Notes under the pieces: model-generated
What the model was told of the DNA's origin: nothing
The model's database searches: none
Seen by the model: only the letters and a program-made list of their open reading frames with translations
From: Flavobacterium hankyongi
Lineage (GTDB): Bacteria; Bacteroidota; Bacteroidia; Flavobacteriales; Flavobacteriaceae
Length of the DNA: 64,000 nt
Direction: 5' to 3'
Assembly: GCF_036840915.1 (NCBI RefSeq)
Contig: NZ_CP085725.1
Coordinates: forward strand, 2,356,001-2,420,000
Program-made: the position numbers and the translations under genes
Part shown: piece by piece, positions 45,137 to 54,071 of the stretch
Position numbering within the stretch: the first letter of the stretch is position 1
Layout of the letters: the number at the start of each line of letters is the position of its first letter

Positions 45137-45931
45137 TTATAAATCTTTATTTGCTTTTTTAAAAGCCTTCCATTCAGTCTGTAATAAAACTGTTTTATAT
45201 TTTTGCTTTTTACCTTTTATAAACTCAAGAACATACTTCGCTCTTTCTTCTGCTTCAGGATGAGTACTTACCCATGCTAATGCCTCAGAAAAAGAACTAT
45301 CAATCGACATTTCATATAAAAAGTCTGCAAATGGAGCTGGGTTTACTTTAGAATTTAGCATATATTCAACACTAGTAATGTCAGCTTCTCTTTCTAAGGA
45401 TCTATCATATGCCGATGAAGATAGACTATGAAAAATTTCTTTGATAACTTCGGTACTTCCGCTACCACCAGTTAATGATAGAAGTACTGAAAAACCAATT
45501 TCTTTAGAAAGCTTTTTCATCACATGTCTATTTTCAATATGAGCAATTTCATGCCCAAGAACTCCTATTAGTGCGGATTCATTTTTAGAAGCATCTATTA
45601 AACCTGTGTAAACTACCAAATGATTTCCTGGCAAAGCAAAAGCATTTACTTCATTGTTTTTTATTACATGAACTTTCAAACTATCTTGATTTATTCCGTT
45701 ATCGTCACAAATTGGCTTTATAAGCTTATCAATAGTTTTAGTTACTGTATCATTTACAATAATTTCTTCTGTAGATTTTATTTCATCCCAAATAAGATTT
45801 CCTATATTTGTTTCAGTCGTGCTTTTGGCTTCTTTAATTCCAAATATTGAAACAAAATCTATTTGTGCCAATAATAACCAAACCGCAAAGAAAAGTGCAA
45901 TGATACTTAAACCTTTAAATAGTATTTTCAT
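45137..45931 (-). CDS. M48-family membrane metallopeptidase
   Basis: 264 residues. An N-terminal membrane helix (about 7-22) is followed by a periplasmic or cytoplasmic protease domain with the zinc motif H127-E128-x-x-H131 (GHEIAHIENRH) and the downstream third-ligand region SLEREAD (178-184). It resembles BepA/LoiP-like M48 proteases, which act on outer-membrane or periplasmic proteins. No TPR domain follows, unlike BepA. It overlaps the upstream DUF4870 gene by 17 bases, so it is in the same operon. Confidence 0.88.
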   Translation of the reverse strand: MKILFKGLSIIALFFAVWLLLAQIDFVSIFGIKEAKSTTETNIGNLIWDEIKSTEEIIVNDTVTKTIDKLIKPICDDNGINQDSLKVHVIKNNEVNAFALPGNHLVVYTGLIDASKNESALIGVLGHEIAHIENRHVMKKLSKEIGFSVLLSLTGGSGSTEVIKEIFHSLSSSAYDRSLEREADITSVEYMLNSKVNPAPFADFLYEMSIDSSFSEALAWVSTHPEAEERAKYVLEFIKGKKQKYKTVLLQTEWKAFKKANKDL

Positions 45932-46364
45932 TTTTAATAGGGTAAGTTAAATTAGTAATATCACCTACAAAGTACATTTCGATATGCTGACCTTTTCTTG
46001 TTTGTGTAGCTAAATATAGTGTAGCAAAAAACTCAAATAAATTAAACAATACAATCGTAATCATATAAGCAATGTAATAATTGGTTGCTTGAGCTCCTTT
46101 AAAAATCACCGAAATGGTCCACCAAAACCCAACAGTATTAAAAAAGAACATACTAAGTTGAGCAAATAACGCTTGAGTACAATGCCATTTTACAAAGGGT
46201 GTACTTTTTTTATTTCCTAAATAAAAAAGTACTGAAGCAAGCAGGTTCATAATAGGTAATGGCAAACCACCTAAAACTGCTACCAGCGACATTAAGTAGC
46301 TGCTAGATGCCCTTTCGAGTTCACTTTCTGCTGGTTTATAACCAAAAAACAAATGTGCATTCAT
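45915..46364 (-). CDS. DUF4870-like membrane protein
   Basis: 149 residues from 46364. The sequence has three to four membrane segments and the DUF4870-type features LPLPIMNLLASVLFYLGNKKS and FVKWHCTQALFAQL, close to TPR-less DUF4870 proteins. The start at 46364 overlaps the previous stop as ATGA; an upstream ATG at 46391 would run deeper into that gene. Function is unknown. It is the third gene of a TM2, DUF2752, DUF4870, M48 membrane operon. Confidence 0.75.
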   Translation of the reverse strand: MNAHLFFGYKPAESELERASSSYLMSLVAVLGGLPLPIMNLLASVLFYLGNKKSTPFVKWHCTQALFAQLSMFFFNTVGFWWTISVIFKGAQATNYYIAYMITIVLFNLFEFFATLYLATQTRKGQHIEMYFVGDITNLTYPIKNENTI

Positions 46365-46774
46365 AGTTGTTTGTAAATATTCCAAATCCAATTTAAAAGA
46401 ACAAGAAATACAAGAAAAATAGCGATTTTTTTTGTTCTAATAATTGATTCGGCTTTTAAATAAAAAGTATAAAAAGTTTCCTTTTTTGATAGATAATCAT
46501 AAATAATCCAAAAAGGTACACCAAACATAATTAAAGCTACAATTATGCCAAATGGATTTATAAGTAAGGAAGAAATAATATTCCCTTGTATAATTTCCTG
46601 AATTGCTCTTGTAACCCCACAAGAAGGACAAGGAATAGTGGTTATTCTTTTAAAAAGACAAGCTGTTAAATCAATATTTGATGAAGAGTGAGCAAAGAAC
46701 TCAAAAAAGAACAACCAACTACATCCTAAAAAACAAGCTGTTAAAACAAGATTGTATAGCTTGTTTTTTTTCAT
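46361..46774 (-). CDS. DUF2752 membrane protein
   Basis: 137 residues, with three membrane segments (about 8-25, 67-91, 112-131). The defining motif TIPCPSCGVTRAI (about 46-58), with a CxxC pair and Thr-Arg, is present in full. The family is common in Bacteroidota and Actinobacteria; no activity is known. It starts one base after the TM2 gene ends and overlaps the DUF4870 gene as ATGA, so the products are made together. Confidence 0.85.
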   Translation of the reverse strand: MKKNKLYNLVLTACFLGCSWLFFFEFFAHSSSNIDLTACLFKRITTIPCPSCGVTRAIQEIIQGNIISSLLINPFGIIVALIMFGVPFWIIYDYLSKKETFYTFYLKAESIIRTKKIAIFLVFLVLLNWIWNIYKQL

Positions 46775-46775
46775 T

Positions 46776-47114
46776 TTACATTAATGCATTGAAGAATTTC
46801 TCTACATTTTTTTCTTTAGTTGCACCTTGGATTAAGAACCAGTCAACAATAGCCCAAATACCAAGACCTCCACAAGTTAGCAACTTCCCTACTCCCATAC
46901 CAGTATCTCCAATATAAAAACGATCGATACCATAAGCACCTGCGAAAATTGAAATTAATAAAGCTGTAGTTGGATCTTTGTACTGTGTAAACTGAAGTCT
47001 ATTCCATTGATCTTCGTCAAGTGATAAAAGTTTTTCTCTAATTGCATTTAATTGATGTTCCTCAAAGTACTTGTTATTCATCAATAAATACATGTCAACC
47101 TTTTGTGCGTCCAT
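46776..47114 (-). CDS. TM2-domain protein
   Basis: 112 residues. The first ~60 residues are soluble and helical ([16 protein letters not shown]). The TM2 domain covers about 65-105: two membrane helices linked by the signature [16 protein letters not shown] and [15 protein letters not shown]2 proteins of bacteria have no settled function. It is the first gene of a four-gene membrane operon; no clear TAnnTTTG box is seen upstream, where a decayed stretch begins. Confidence 0.85.
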   Translation of the reverse strand: MDAQKVDMYLLMNNKYFEEHQLNAIREKLLSLDEDQWNRLQFTQYKDPTTALLISIFAGAYGIDRFYIGDTGMGVGKLLTCGGLGIWAIVDWFLIQGATKEKNVEKFFNALM

Positions 47115-47250
47115 TTTTTATTTTGTTTTTGGTTAATTCCTACTCTATTATGGATTTTCGGCAACTCCAATTAAATTATTTGAAAAAATAAATACTAGAT
47201 TTATATCTTTACTCTATTGATACGTACAATATATAAAAAAGTTACATAAG

Positions 47251-47406
47251 TTAATTCTTTCTTTTTCTTTTAAAAAATATGGTTAACGAAAATAACAATA
47301 AAACACATTCTACTGTAAAGAAAAAGAAATGATTAAAACTTTGTGCAATATAACTACAGGCCATACCAAAAGCGATTAAACCAATTGAAATGAGCAATCC
47401 TTTCAA
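47251..47406 (-). CDS. Small two-helix membrane protein (possible)
   Basis: 51 residues if TTG is the start. Two hydrophobic segments are linked by NHF, and the end is basic (FFKRKRKN). The sequence reads like real coding DNA (LLISIGLIAFGMACSYIAQ). An AAGGAGAG stretch lies 11 bases upstream, and the TTG overlaps the TGA of the frame before it. It lies in the only gene-poor stretch of the window, 47115-47638. It may be the last piece of a larger broken gene. Confidence 0.4.
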   Translation of the reverse strand: MKGLLISIGLIAFGMACSYIAQSFNHFFFFTVECVLLLFSLTIFFKRKRKN

Positions 47407-47600
47407 CCTAGATCAATTCTCTCCTTTTTTATAGGTTTAGAAATAAAAAACATCCAAATTTCAGGGAGGAACATCATAATTGAATAATGAATCCATATCA
47501 TCTGAACACCCTGAACTGCTAGGTCTTGAATTTGACCTTTTGAAACATGCTCTACTAATGCCAAATATCCTAAAAAACATGTGTATAAATTGTAAATAGG
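47403..47600 (-). pseudogene. Remnant of a membrane protein gene
   Basis: A 65-codon open stretch on the minus strand has no good start: a TAG precedes it and the first ATG leaves only 32 codons. The translation (YLALVEHVSKGQIQDLA, then MIWIHYSIMMFLPEIWMFF) looks like a natural protein with two hydrophobic parts. The frame directly before it, following the dehydrogenase stop, reads LLLDFSCCINSLF, which suggests a frameshift near the poly-T run at about 47573. It is most likely a decayed gene of unknown family; nothing else is seen in the interval. Confidence 0.4.
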
Positions 47601-47638
47601 CTATTTATGCAACAACTAAAATCAAGCAAAAGCTTACT

Positions 47639-48595
47639 TTATTCAATTGCATAAAATTTTAATATTTTATCAACTATTGTTTGTGCCAATTTTTCTTTAC
47701 TCTCAAAAGTCCATCCTGCAATATGTGGTGTTAATAAAACATTTTCTGCTTGTAATAAATATTCAAACGCCTCAGGTTTTTTGCCTTCAAAAAGTGTCTC
47801 GAAAGATAATTTTTCGTATTCCAAAACATCTAAACCAGCCCCTAGTACTTTCCCAGACTTAAGAGCTTCAACCAGATCAGCAGTAACAACACTATTACCA
47901 CGAGCCGTATTGATAAACCAAAATGGTTTTTCAAAAGCAGCAATAAAATCTGTATTTATCATCTTGTCAGTTTCTGGTGTCCATGGGGTATGTAAACTTA
48001 AAACATCTGCATTTTTTTGCAATTCGCTTAGAGAAACTTGTCTTGCATTTTCATCACCAACATTTGGAAGAATATCATAACACAATACTTGAACGTCAAA
48101 TCCTCGAAGTTTTTTAGCAAACGATTTTCCCATATTACCATAACCAATAATCCCAACCGTTTTTCCCTCGAGTTCATGACCTCTGTTTGATTCTCGGTTC
48201 CAATGTCCAGAGCGAACTTCTTTATCGGCCTTATTCAATTTATTAAATAAAGACAAAATCATCCCTAAAGCATGTTCTCCTACTGCATTTCGATTTCCTT
48301 CAGGAGCTGCTATTAAATGAACACCTTTACTTATTGCATAATCACAATCGATACTCTCTAACCCAGCTCCCACTCGAGCAATAAATTGAAGATTTGTAGC
48401 TTTATCTAAAAATTGCTTGTCGATTTTAAATCGGCTTCGAATAACAATGCCGTGATAGTTTTGTATTTTGGATTCAACTTCTTCTTTTGACGAAGTAAAG
48501 TCTTCTTCATTACTGAATCCTGCTTTTTCCAATTGACCCCAAAGCAAAGGATGATTACTATCTATATGAAGAATTTTAATATCTGATAAAGTCAT
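47639..48595 (-). CDS. D-isomer 2-hydroxyacid dehydrogenase (phosphoglycerate-dehydrogenase-like)
   Basis: 318 residues. The NAD-binding Rossmann domain has VGIIGYGNMGKSFAKKL (around residue 150). The catalytic set is present: Arg in FINTARGNSVV, Glu/Asp in GLDVLEYE, and His in LTPHIAGWT. It lacks the ACT domain of long SerA enzymes, so it matches the short type. Substrate could be 3-phosphoglycerate (serine synthesis) or another 2-hydroxyacid; no serC or serB is beside it. It has its own -7 box and ends just before the remnant region. Confidence 0.85.
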   Translation of the reverse strand: MTLSDIKILHIDSNHPLLWGQLEKAGFSNEEDFTSSKEEVESKIQNYHGIVIRSRFKIDKQFLDKATNLQFIARVGAGLESIDCDYAISKGVHLIAAPEGNRNAVGEHALGMILSLFNKLNKADKEVRSGHWNRESNRGHELEGKTVGIIGYGNMGKSFAKKLRGFDVQVLCYDILPNVGDENARQVSLSELQKNADVLSLHTPWTPETDKMINTDFIAAFEKPFWFINTARGNSVVTADLVEALKSGKVLGAGLDVLEYEKLSFETLFEGKKPEAFEYLLQAENVLLTPHIAGWTFESKEKLAQTIVDKILKFYAIE

Positions 48596-48617
48596 TATTA
48601 TATAAGGTAATATCTTT

Positions 48618-48625
48618 CAAAGTTA
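48618..48625 (-). promoter_or_regulatory. -7 element of the 2-hydroxyacid dehydrogenase gene
   Basis: TAACTTTG on the minus strand matches TAnnTTTG, 22 bases before the ATG at 48595. Confidence 0.55.
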
Positions 48626-48692
48626 TCCAATTTGACTTTATGAAGAAATATTTAATTAAGGTATTTTTAAGAATTAGTTTATTAATAAAGGC

Positions 48693-48700
48693 TACATTTG
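48693..48700 (+). promoter_or_regulatory. -7 element of corA
   Basis: TACATTTG is a perfect TAnnTTTG, 114 bases upstream of the corA ATG. It leaves an unusually long leader for this window. Confidence 0.55.
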
Positions 48701-48758
48701 CAGCAAATTTAGATTTCATATTTAAAATGGACGATTCCCAGAGGAAATATTATTAATT

Positions 48759-48818
48759 ATGAACAAGATGGTCATGCTTTTTGATCCTTGTTCAAACAAA
48801 CAATGGTTAAAAGCATGA
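48759..48818 (+). CDS. Candidate 19-residue leader peptide of corA
   Basis: An ATG-started frame of 19 codons encodes MNKMVMLFDPCSNKQWLKA and stops with TGA. Its stop overlaps the corA ATG as ATGA (48815-48818), the classic coupling arrangement. The peptide is hydrophobic in the middle and contains an Asp-Pro pair, a feature that in the MgtL leader of enterobacteria is linked to ribosome destabilisation. The leader of Salmonella corA (corL) is a precedent for peptide control of this gene. Homology is not claimed; the frame is short and could be chance, but the stop/start overlap and the inverted repeats on it argue for function. Confidence 0.5.
   Translation: MNKMVMLFDPCSNKQWLKA
48761..48818 (+). 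promoter_or_regulatory. Interleaved inverted repeats in the corA leader
   Basis: Repeat A: GAACAAG (48761-48767) pairs with CTTGTTC (48787-48793). Repeat B: TCATGCTTTT (48772-48781) pairs perfectly with AAAAGCATGA (48809-48818), covering the corA ATG. The left arm of B lies in the loop of A, and the right arm of A lies in the loop of B. The two could form a pseudoknot or act as alternatives. B would hide the corA start. Confidence 0.55.
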
Positions 48819-49744
48819 AAAACTACTTCAAAAATGGAGCATGTGGTTTAGAAATAACCGATGGCTTAAACGGAAACTGCTGGATTAATATTGAAAACCC
48901 AACTCAGGAAGACAAAGATTTCTTACTGAAAGAGCTAAATGTTCCCGAAGCCTTTTACAATGATATAGAAGATATTGATGAGAGACCACGTATTGAGGAA
49001 GAAAACGGTTGGCATCTTATCATTATGCGTATACCTTATAAAAGCAACAATCCAAAATTACCTTTTACAACAATCCCGTTAGGTCTCATTTTTAATGAAA
49101 CACATTTCATCTCAGTTTGTTTCTTTAAATCAGAAATGATTGAAGATTTTGTGGTGTATTCACAGCGTAAAAATTTGACTGTAAAGAATAACTTTGACTT
49201 GGTATTAAAATTATTACTTTCTTCAAGTATTTGGTATCTAAAGTATTTAAAACAAATTAACCAACGCATCAAATTAGCTGAAGATAATTTAGAGAAATCT
49301 ATTAAAAACGAAGAATTACAAGCTTTATTAGAATTAGAAAAATGTCTTGTTTTCTTTATCACTTCGATTAAAGGAAATGATATTTTATTTCACAGAATTA
49401 AAAACATAAAAAGCGAACGTGAACATTTTGACGTAGATTTACTTGAAGATGTTGATATTGAATTAAAACAGGCACAGGAAATGTCTAACATTTATAGTAA
49501 CATACTTTCAGGAATGATGGATGCTTATGCTTCTGTAATTTCAAACAATTTGAATGTTATCATGAAACGATTGACTTCAATTTCGATTATTTTAATGATT
49601 CCAACGCTTATTGCCAGCCTTTATGGAATGAACGTGCCTAATTCTCTTGAAAACAATCCAAACGGACTTTTGATTATCATTCTTGTTTCAGGAATTCTAG
49701 CTATGATTGGAGCTTTCTTGTTTAAAAAGAAAAATCTTTTTTAA
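48815..49744 (+). CDS. corA: CorA magnesium transporter
   Basis: 309 residues from the ATG at 48815. An ATG at 48803 and a TTG at 48788 are upstream alternatives, but only 48815 fits the leader-stop overlap. CorA is a pentameric Mg2+ channel (also Co2+). The cytoplasmic funnel is about 1-235, with long helices (QRIKLAEDNLEKSI). Two C-terminal membrane helices follow, with the pore signature GMN at 271-273 (LYGMNVP) and a basic end FKKKNLF. Convergent with mgtE, with a 4-base overlap of the two stops. A leader peptide and hairpins upstream suggest translational control. Confidence 0.93.
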   Translation: MKNYFKNGACGLEITDGLNGNCWINIENPTQEDKDFLLKELNVPEAFYNDIEDIDERPRIEEENGWHLIIMRIPYKSNNPKLPFTTIPLGLIFNETHFISVCFFKSEMIEDFVVYSQRKNLTVKNNFDLVLKLLLSSSIWYLKYLKQINQRIKLAEDNLEKSIKNEELQALLELEKCLVFFITSIKGNDILFHRIKNIKSEREHFDVDLLEDVDIELKQAQEMSNIYSNILSGMMDAYASVISNNLNVIMKRLTSISIILMIPTLIASLYGMNVPNSLENNPNGLLIIILVSGILAMIGAFLFKKKNLF

Positions 49745-51093
49745 AAACCTAAAATAATTCGGGCAATAGAAAAATAAATCAAAATCCCAAGAATATCATT
49801 ACTAGTTGTAATAAATGGCCCTGTTGCTAAAGCGGGGTCAATTCCATACTTATTCAAAATAATAGGAATAAAAGTTCCATTAAGTGATGCAATCACAATT
49901 ACTGAAATTAGCGCTACGGTAACTGTTATGCCAATATGTGCTTCAAAATTAAGCAAGTAATAACTTCCTAAAAACAATATGGCTGCAAGGATTATTCCAT
50001 TCAATAAACTTAATGAAAGTTCCTTTAGTAATCGATCAACAATACTTCCCGTAATGGCATTATTTGCAAGACCTTGTACAATAATTGCTGAAGATTGCAC
50101 ACCAACATTCCCTCCCATTGCAGCAATAAGCGGGGTGAAAAAGAATAATTCAGGATGTAATTGCATAGCAGGTTCAAAAAAGCCTAATACTTTTACACTA
50201 ATGAACCCTCCTAAAAGTGCCAATACCAACCAAGGCAAACGAGCACGGGTAAGTTCAAGAATACTGTCATCGGCCTCAACGTCTTGTGAGATACCGGCAG
50301 CTAACTGATAATCCTTATCTGCTTCTTCTTTGATTACATCTACGATGTCGTCAATTGTAATACGTCCCACTAACCTCCCCATTTCATCTATAACTGGAAT
50401 GGCTTCCAAGTCATACTTTTGCATGATACGAGCTACTTCAACATCTTTAGTATCTACTTTTACATAATCTACTTTTTTGATGTAAACGTCACTAATAGGC
50501 GTTTTTGTTGATGTTGTTAATAAATCTTTTAATGACAATCTACCTTTTAAACGATCTTCATCATCAACCACATATATAGAATGCACTCTAGTAACGTGTT
50601 CTGCTTGTTGGCGCATTTCTTTCACGCAAGTAAGTACGTTCCAGTTTTCATTAACTTTCACTAACTCTTTCCCCATCAAACCACCTGCAGTGTCTTCGTC
50701 GTAACGTAATAAATCGACAATGTCTTTTGCGTGTTCAACATCTTCCAGCTCTGAGATTACTTCTTCTTTCTTGGCTTGAGGAAGTTCTGCGATAATATCA
50801 GCCGCATCATCTGTATCTAATTCATCTAACTCTTCTGCAATTTCTTTTGCCGAAAGGTTTTTAAGAATTTTGACACGTACTTCTTCATCCAACTCTAAAA
50901 GAGCTTCAGCAGTTTTTTCTGAATCAAGAAGTTTAAAGATATAACTTGCACCATAATCGTCAAGTTCATCCATGATATCAGCAATATCAGCAAAGTGAAT
51001 ATCCTGCAACAAATTTTCAAGTTCCTGCGCACGGTTTTCACTAATAAGTTGTTCTATTTGAACCAGAAAGTCTCTGCTGATTTTAAACTCCAT
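49741..51093 (-). CDS. mgtE: MgtE magnesium transporter
   Basis: 450 residues, normal length. Three parts are seen: the N-terminal superhelical MgtE_N domain (about 1-130, [14 protein letters not shown]), tandem CBS domains (about 135-265) that close the channel when bound Mg2+ is high, and a five-helix channel domain (about 285-450) with [19 protein letters not shown] and the metal-site [12 protein letters not shown]. It is a Mg2+ import channel. The start overlaps rsmA's end by 11 bases. The stop overlaps corA's on the other strand by 4 bases. Confidence 0.95.
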   Translation of the reverse strand: MEFKISRDFLVQIEQLISENRAQELENLLQDIHFADIADIMDELDDYGASYIFKLLDSEKTAEALLELDEEVRVKILKNLSAKEIAEELDELDTDDAADIIAELPQAKKEEVISELEDVEHAKDIVDLLRYDEDTAGGLMGKELVKVNENWNVLTCVKEMRQQAEHVTRVHSIYVVDDEDRLKGRLSLKDLLTTSTKTPISDVYIKKVDYVKVDTKDVEVARIMQKYDLEAIPVIDEMGRLVGRITIDDIVDVIKEEADKDYQLAAGISQDVEADDSILELTRARLPWLVLALLGGFISVKVLGFFEPAMQLHPELFFFTPLIAAMGGNVGVQSSAIIVQGLANNAITGSIVDRLLKELSLSLLNGIILAAILFLGSYYLLNFEAHIGITVTVALISVIVIASLNGTFIPIILNKYGIDPALATGPFITTSNDILGILIYFSIARIILGF

Positions 51094-51862
51094 CGGCTGC
51101 TATTTTTTGAGTGAGTTCTATGAATTGCTCTACCGAAATTTGTTCCGGACGAAGGTCAAAGATACTATCTTCTCTCAAATTATCAGACATATTAAAGCTT
51201 TTTAAGCTGTTGCGAAGTGTTTTTCTTCTTTGGTTAAAAGCGGTTTTTACCACATTGAAAAATAGTTTTTCATCACATGGTAATTTGTAGTTTTCTTTAC
51301 GGCGCATACGCATTACACCTGACTTTACCTTAGGTGGTGGTGTAAACACATGTTCAGATACTGTAAAAAGATACTCTGTATCATAGAAAGCCTGTGTTAA
51401 AACCGACAAAATTCCATAGACTTTTGATCCTTTTTTTTCGCAAATACGTTCTGCAACTTCCTTTTGGAACATCCCTGAAAACTCTGGTATCTGATCACGC
51501 ATTTCAAGTGTTCTAAAAACAATTTGCGAGGAAATATTATATGGAAAATTCCCTATAATAGCAAAAGGTTCTCCTTCAAAGACTTCGTTAATATTATATT
51601 TAAGAAAATCTTTAGAGATTATTTTATTGCTTAATTTTAAATAATGATTCTGTAAATATTCAACCGATTCGGTATCGATTTCAATTACATAAGTATCAAT
51701 AGGCTTTTCTAACAAGTACTTTGTCAATACTCCCATTCCTGGACCAATTTCCAATACTTTTTTATACCCGTCAAGGGTTAATGCGTCAGCAATTTTCTGT
51801 GCGATATTCTCATCATTTAAAAAATGCTGTCCGAGATGTTTTTTCGCTTTTACCTTATCCAT
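51083..51862 (-). CDS. rsmA: 16S rRNA (adenine-N6,N6)-dimethyltransferase
   Basis: 259 residues. RsmA (KsgA) dimethylates the two adjacent adenines of the 3' helix-45 loop of 16S rRNA during small-subunit assembly. The SAM site is [16 protein letters not shown] (about 35-50), motif IV is [12 protein letters not shown] (about 105-116), and the C-terminal domain has the typical [13 protein letters not shown] stretch. It precedes mgtE, and the overlap may link ribosome biogenesis to Mg2+ supply. That idea is suggestive but not supported beyond gene order. Confidence 0.96.
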   Translation of the reverse strand: MDKVKAKKHLGQHFLNDENIAQKIADALTLDGYKKVLEIGPGMGVLTKYLLEKPIDTYVIEIDTESVEYLQNHYLKLSNKIISKDFLKYNINEVFEGEPFAIIGNFPYNISSQIVFRTLEMRDQIPEFSGMFQKEVAERICEKKGSKVYGILSVLTQAFYDTEYLFTVSEHVFTPPPKVKSGVMRMRRKENYKLPCDEKLFFNVVKTAFNQRRKTLRNSLKSFNMSDNLREDSIFDLRPEQISVEQFIELTQKIAADGV

Positions 51863-51898
51863 TATTCAGACTTTTTAGGCTGTTAGATTTCCAGAATT

Positions 51899-52210
51899 TC
51901 AATGTTCTGATATTAACTCCAATTCTGTTCGGAAAGCAAGCATTTTATCTCCAAAAAGACGTGATCCTTCTTCGCGTAAACGTGGCGCATCTTCTTCGTA
52001 ATATTTCTCAAGGGTTTCTTTACAATCAGTAGTATATTGAATGGAATATGTTACACCTCCCATTTCTTCTTCGACCAATACTTTGACCATTCTGGCAGTT
52101 GTAAATTTTCCTGTCGCCAAAACATCGGCAATATGTTTGTTTTGCATCCAGTCCATCCATTGGTCATGAACGCTTTCGTGTATATTTATAGTAACGTTAT
52201 AGATTATCAT
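51899..52210 (-). CDS. DUF4286 family protein
   Basis: 103 residues from the start at 52210 (MIIYNVTINIH). A frame back to 52273 exists, but the family starts here. It looks like a ferredoxin-like alpha/beta domain: VTINIHESVHDQWMDWM, GVTYSIQYTTDCKETLEKYY, FGDKMLAFRTELEL. Related proteins in Bacteroidota are conserved but uncharacterised. It is 36 bases upstream of rsmA on the same strand. Confidence 0.85.
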   Translation of the reverse strand: MIIYNVTINIHESVHDQWMDWMQNKHIADVLATGKFTTARMVKVLVEEEMGGVTYSIQYTTDCKETLEKYYEEDAPRLREEGSRLFGDKMLAFRTELELISEH

Positions 52211-52283
52211 ATTCTTGTGAGTTTGTTTATTTTCCAAATTATTTATTCGAATTAACGAACTGTCAAATAGCAAAATAGACTAT

Positions 52284-54062
52284 TTATAAATTAGTATCTC
52301 CTCTGAGTTTTCTGAAGTTATTTCTAGCTTCTACAAAGTAAATACTATCCTGATGATTGAACAATATTTTTTCGTATAAACTCTTAGCTTTTTCATTGTC
52401 CAAAAGATTTTTTCTATAAATCTCGGCAGCAAAAAACAAAGCTTCATCAATGTAAATTTCTTCTGCAAAACGGTCAATTATTTGCTGATAATAACTCACA
52501 GCTTGCTGATAATCTCCCTGTTTCTCATAAATTCTACCTATTTGTAAAAGCGTCTCGTCCTCGATACTTTGCCCTTTGTGTTGTAATAAGATTACTTTAA
52601 ACTGATCTAAAGCATCTTTATTTTTATTCTGATATGTCAAAAAATCTGCTCTGGCATATTTTTTTAAAGCCACTTGAGTAGAATCTTCAACTGTATTATC
52701 TGAAATTAATAAAAACAATTGCATTGCATCATTAGCGATAAGCTGTGAGACAGAAGATTTCAGAACCTTAAACTGTTGTTGAGCCCATTCAAAATCTCCT
52801 TTATAATAGCTTGCTTTCGCCATTTTTAAACTTGCTTGATGTGCCATTTCATCGTTAGGCAAATCATCTTCAACTTGAGCATAATAAATAATTGCTTGAT
52901 TAAACTTTTCATCAAGTAAAAGCACATCCGCTAATTCTAGTTTAACATCTGCTTTTTCATATAGATTTAAAGGAAGTTCTAACGCCTTTGTTAAAATTGA
53001 TTTTGCACTTTCAAATTGTTTCAGATAAAAAGCATCAAAATGAGCTTTTAAAATTTGCAGTTGTAAAGTACTATTTGATGTTCCGTATTGATCAAGAAGC
53101 TGATTTATTTTGTGCGCAACTGTAGCATATTCCTGTGGAGTTGCTTTTTCTATATCAAGTTCTAACAATTTTTTATTGACATCTAAAATTATCCCTTTGT
53201 CTTGAGTATTTGCTAAAACAAATTCCAGTATTTCTCTGGCCGTTTCCTTTTCTTTTTCTTGAGATGCTAGATTTGCCAATGCAAGTATATTGCTGAAATT
53301 TTCAGGGCTTCTTTTATAAATTGCTTTCTCTTGAAGAAAAGCTTTTCCATATTCTTTTTGCTGTACAAAATACCAACTCATGAATCTGTTCCAGAACAAG
53401 TCTTGGGTTTTTTGAGTTCTTAGCAACAATGCTTTTCGTAAATATTCGGAAAAAGTCTTTGAATGATCTTCAGATAAAAATCGGTTCATTTGATTTTGTA
53501 CTAAGATTAAATTATCCGGAAATTTAATAGAATAATCAAGTAAAGCATCAATCATTAATTCAATTTTTCCCAACTGTCCTTGCAATAAAGCAATTTGATA
53601 ATCGAAATTTATGTCTGGATTTAATTTTTGAGCAATCGAATAGGATTCTATAGCTTGTTGCAACAATACTTTTACTTCAAATTCCCTTGCAATTCCGTAA
53701 ACGTAATTTGGATTTTCCTGAATTTTTTGAAAGGCTAAATCATAATTCTTTTTGGCTTTTTCTGGTTGATTTTGTAGCTGATAATTGTATCCCAATTCAA
53801 CATACAATTGCGGTAGCTTAGTCTTCTCTAATTTATTCTTAATTGTATTTTCTGCTTTCAAAAAATCTTTCAACTGCTGGTAGCAAGCGACTTGTTTTTG
53901 AAAATATTGGTAATTACCAGGACTGGCTTTTATCAAATCTTCATAGATAATTATAGCTTTGTCAAACTCTCCTCTATCGAAATAGTTTTGGGCCAAAAAT
54001 TCGTTTTGTGAAAAAACAAACATTGGAAATATTAAAAAAAGTAAGCGCAAAAACTTCTTCAT
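52284..54062 (-). CDS. Secreted tetratricopeptide-repeat protein
   Basis: 592 residues from 54062. Signal peptide MKKFLRLLFLIFPMFVFSQ. Repeated helical hairpins run through most of the length, for example NYFDRGEFDKAIIIYEDLIK (about 25-45) and IGRIYEKQGDYQQAVSYYQQI near 530. At least nine TPR-like units are likely. The last ones (AEIYRKNLLDNEKAKSLYEKI) resemble outer-membrane assembly or gliding-associated TPR proteins of the phylum, though I cannot name a homologue. It is periplasmic by its signal. The upstream serS is separated by a hairpin. Confidence 0.8.
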   Translation of the reverse strand: MKKFLRLLFLIFPMFVFSQNEFLAQNYFDRGEFDKAIIIYEDLIKASPGNYQYFQKQVACYQQLKDFLKAENTIKNKLEKTKLPQLYVELGYNYQLQNQPEKAKKNYDLAFQKIQENPNYVYGIAREFEVKVLLQQAIESYSIAQKLNPDINFDYQIALLQGQLGKIELMIDALLDYSIKFPDNLILVQNQMNRFLSEDHSKTFSEYLRKALLLRTQKTQDLFWNRFMSWYFVQQKEYGKAFLQEKAIYKRSPENFSNILALANLASQEKEKETAREILEFVLANTQDKGIILDVNKKLLELDIEKATPQEYATVAHKINQLLDQYGTSNSTLQLQILKAHFDAFYLKQFESAKSILTKALELPLNLYEKADVKLELADVLLLDEKFNQAIIYYAQVEDDLPNDEMAHQASLKMAKASYYKGDFEWAQQQFKVLKSSVSQLIANDAMQLFLLISDNTVEDSTQVALKKYARADFLTYQNKNKDALDQFKVILLQHKGQSIEDETLLQIGRIYEKQGDYQQAVSYYQQIIDRFAEEIYIDEALFFAAEIYRKNLLDNEKAKSLYEKILFNHQDSIYFVEARNNFRKLRGDTNL

Positions 54063-54071
54063 ACTAAAAAA

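Noticed and set aside
48788-48814. TTG (48788) or ATG (48803) as the corA start
   Set aside because: Both lie inside the leader frame; the ATG at 48815 forms the ATGA overlap and begins where CorA homology starts. The ATG at 48803 is not excluded completely.
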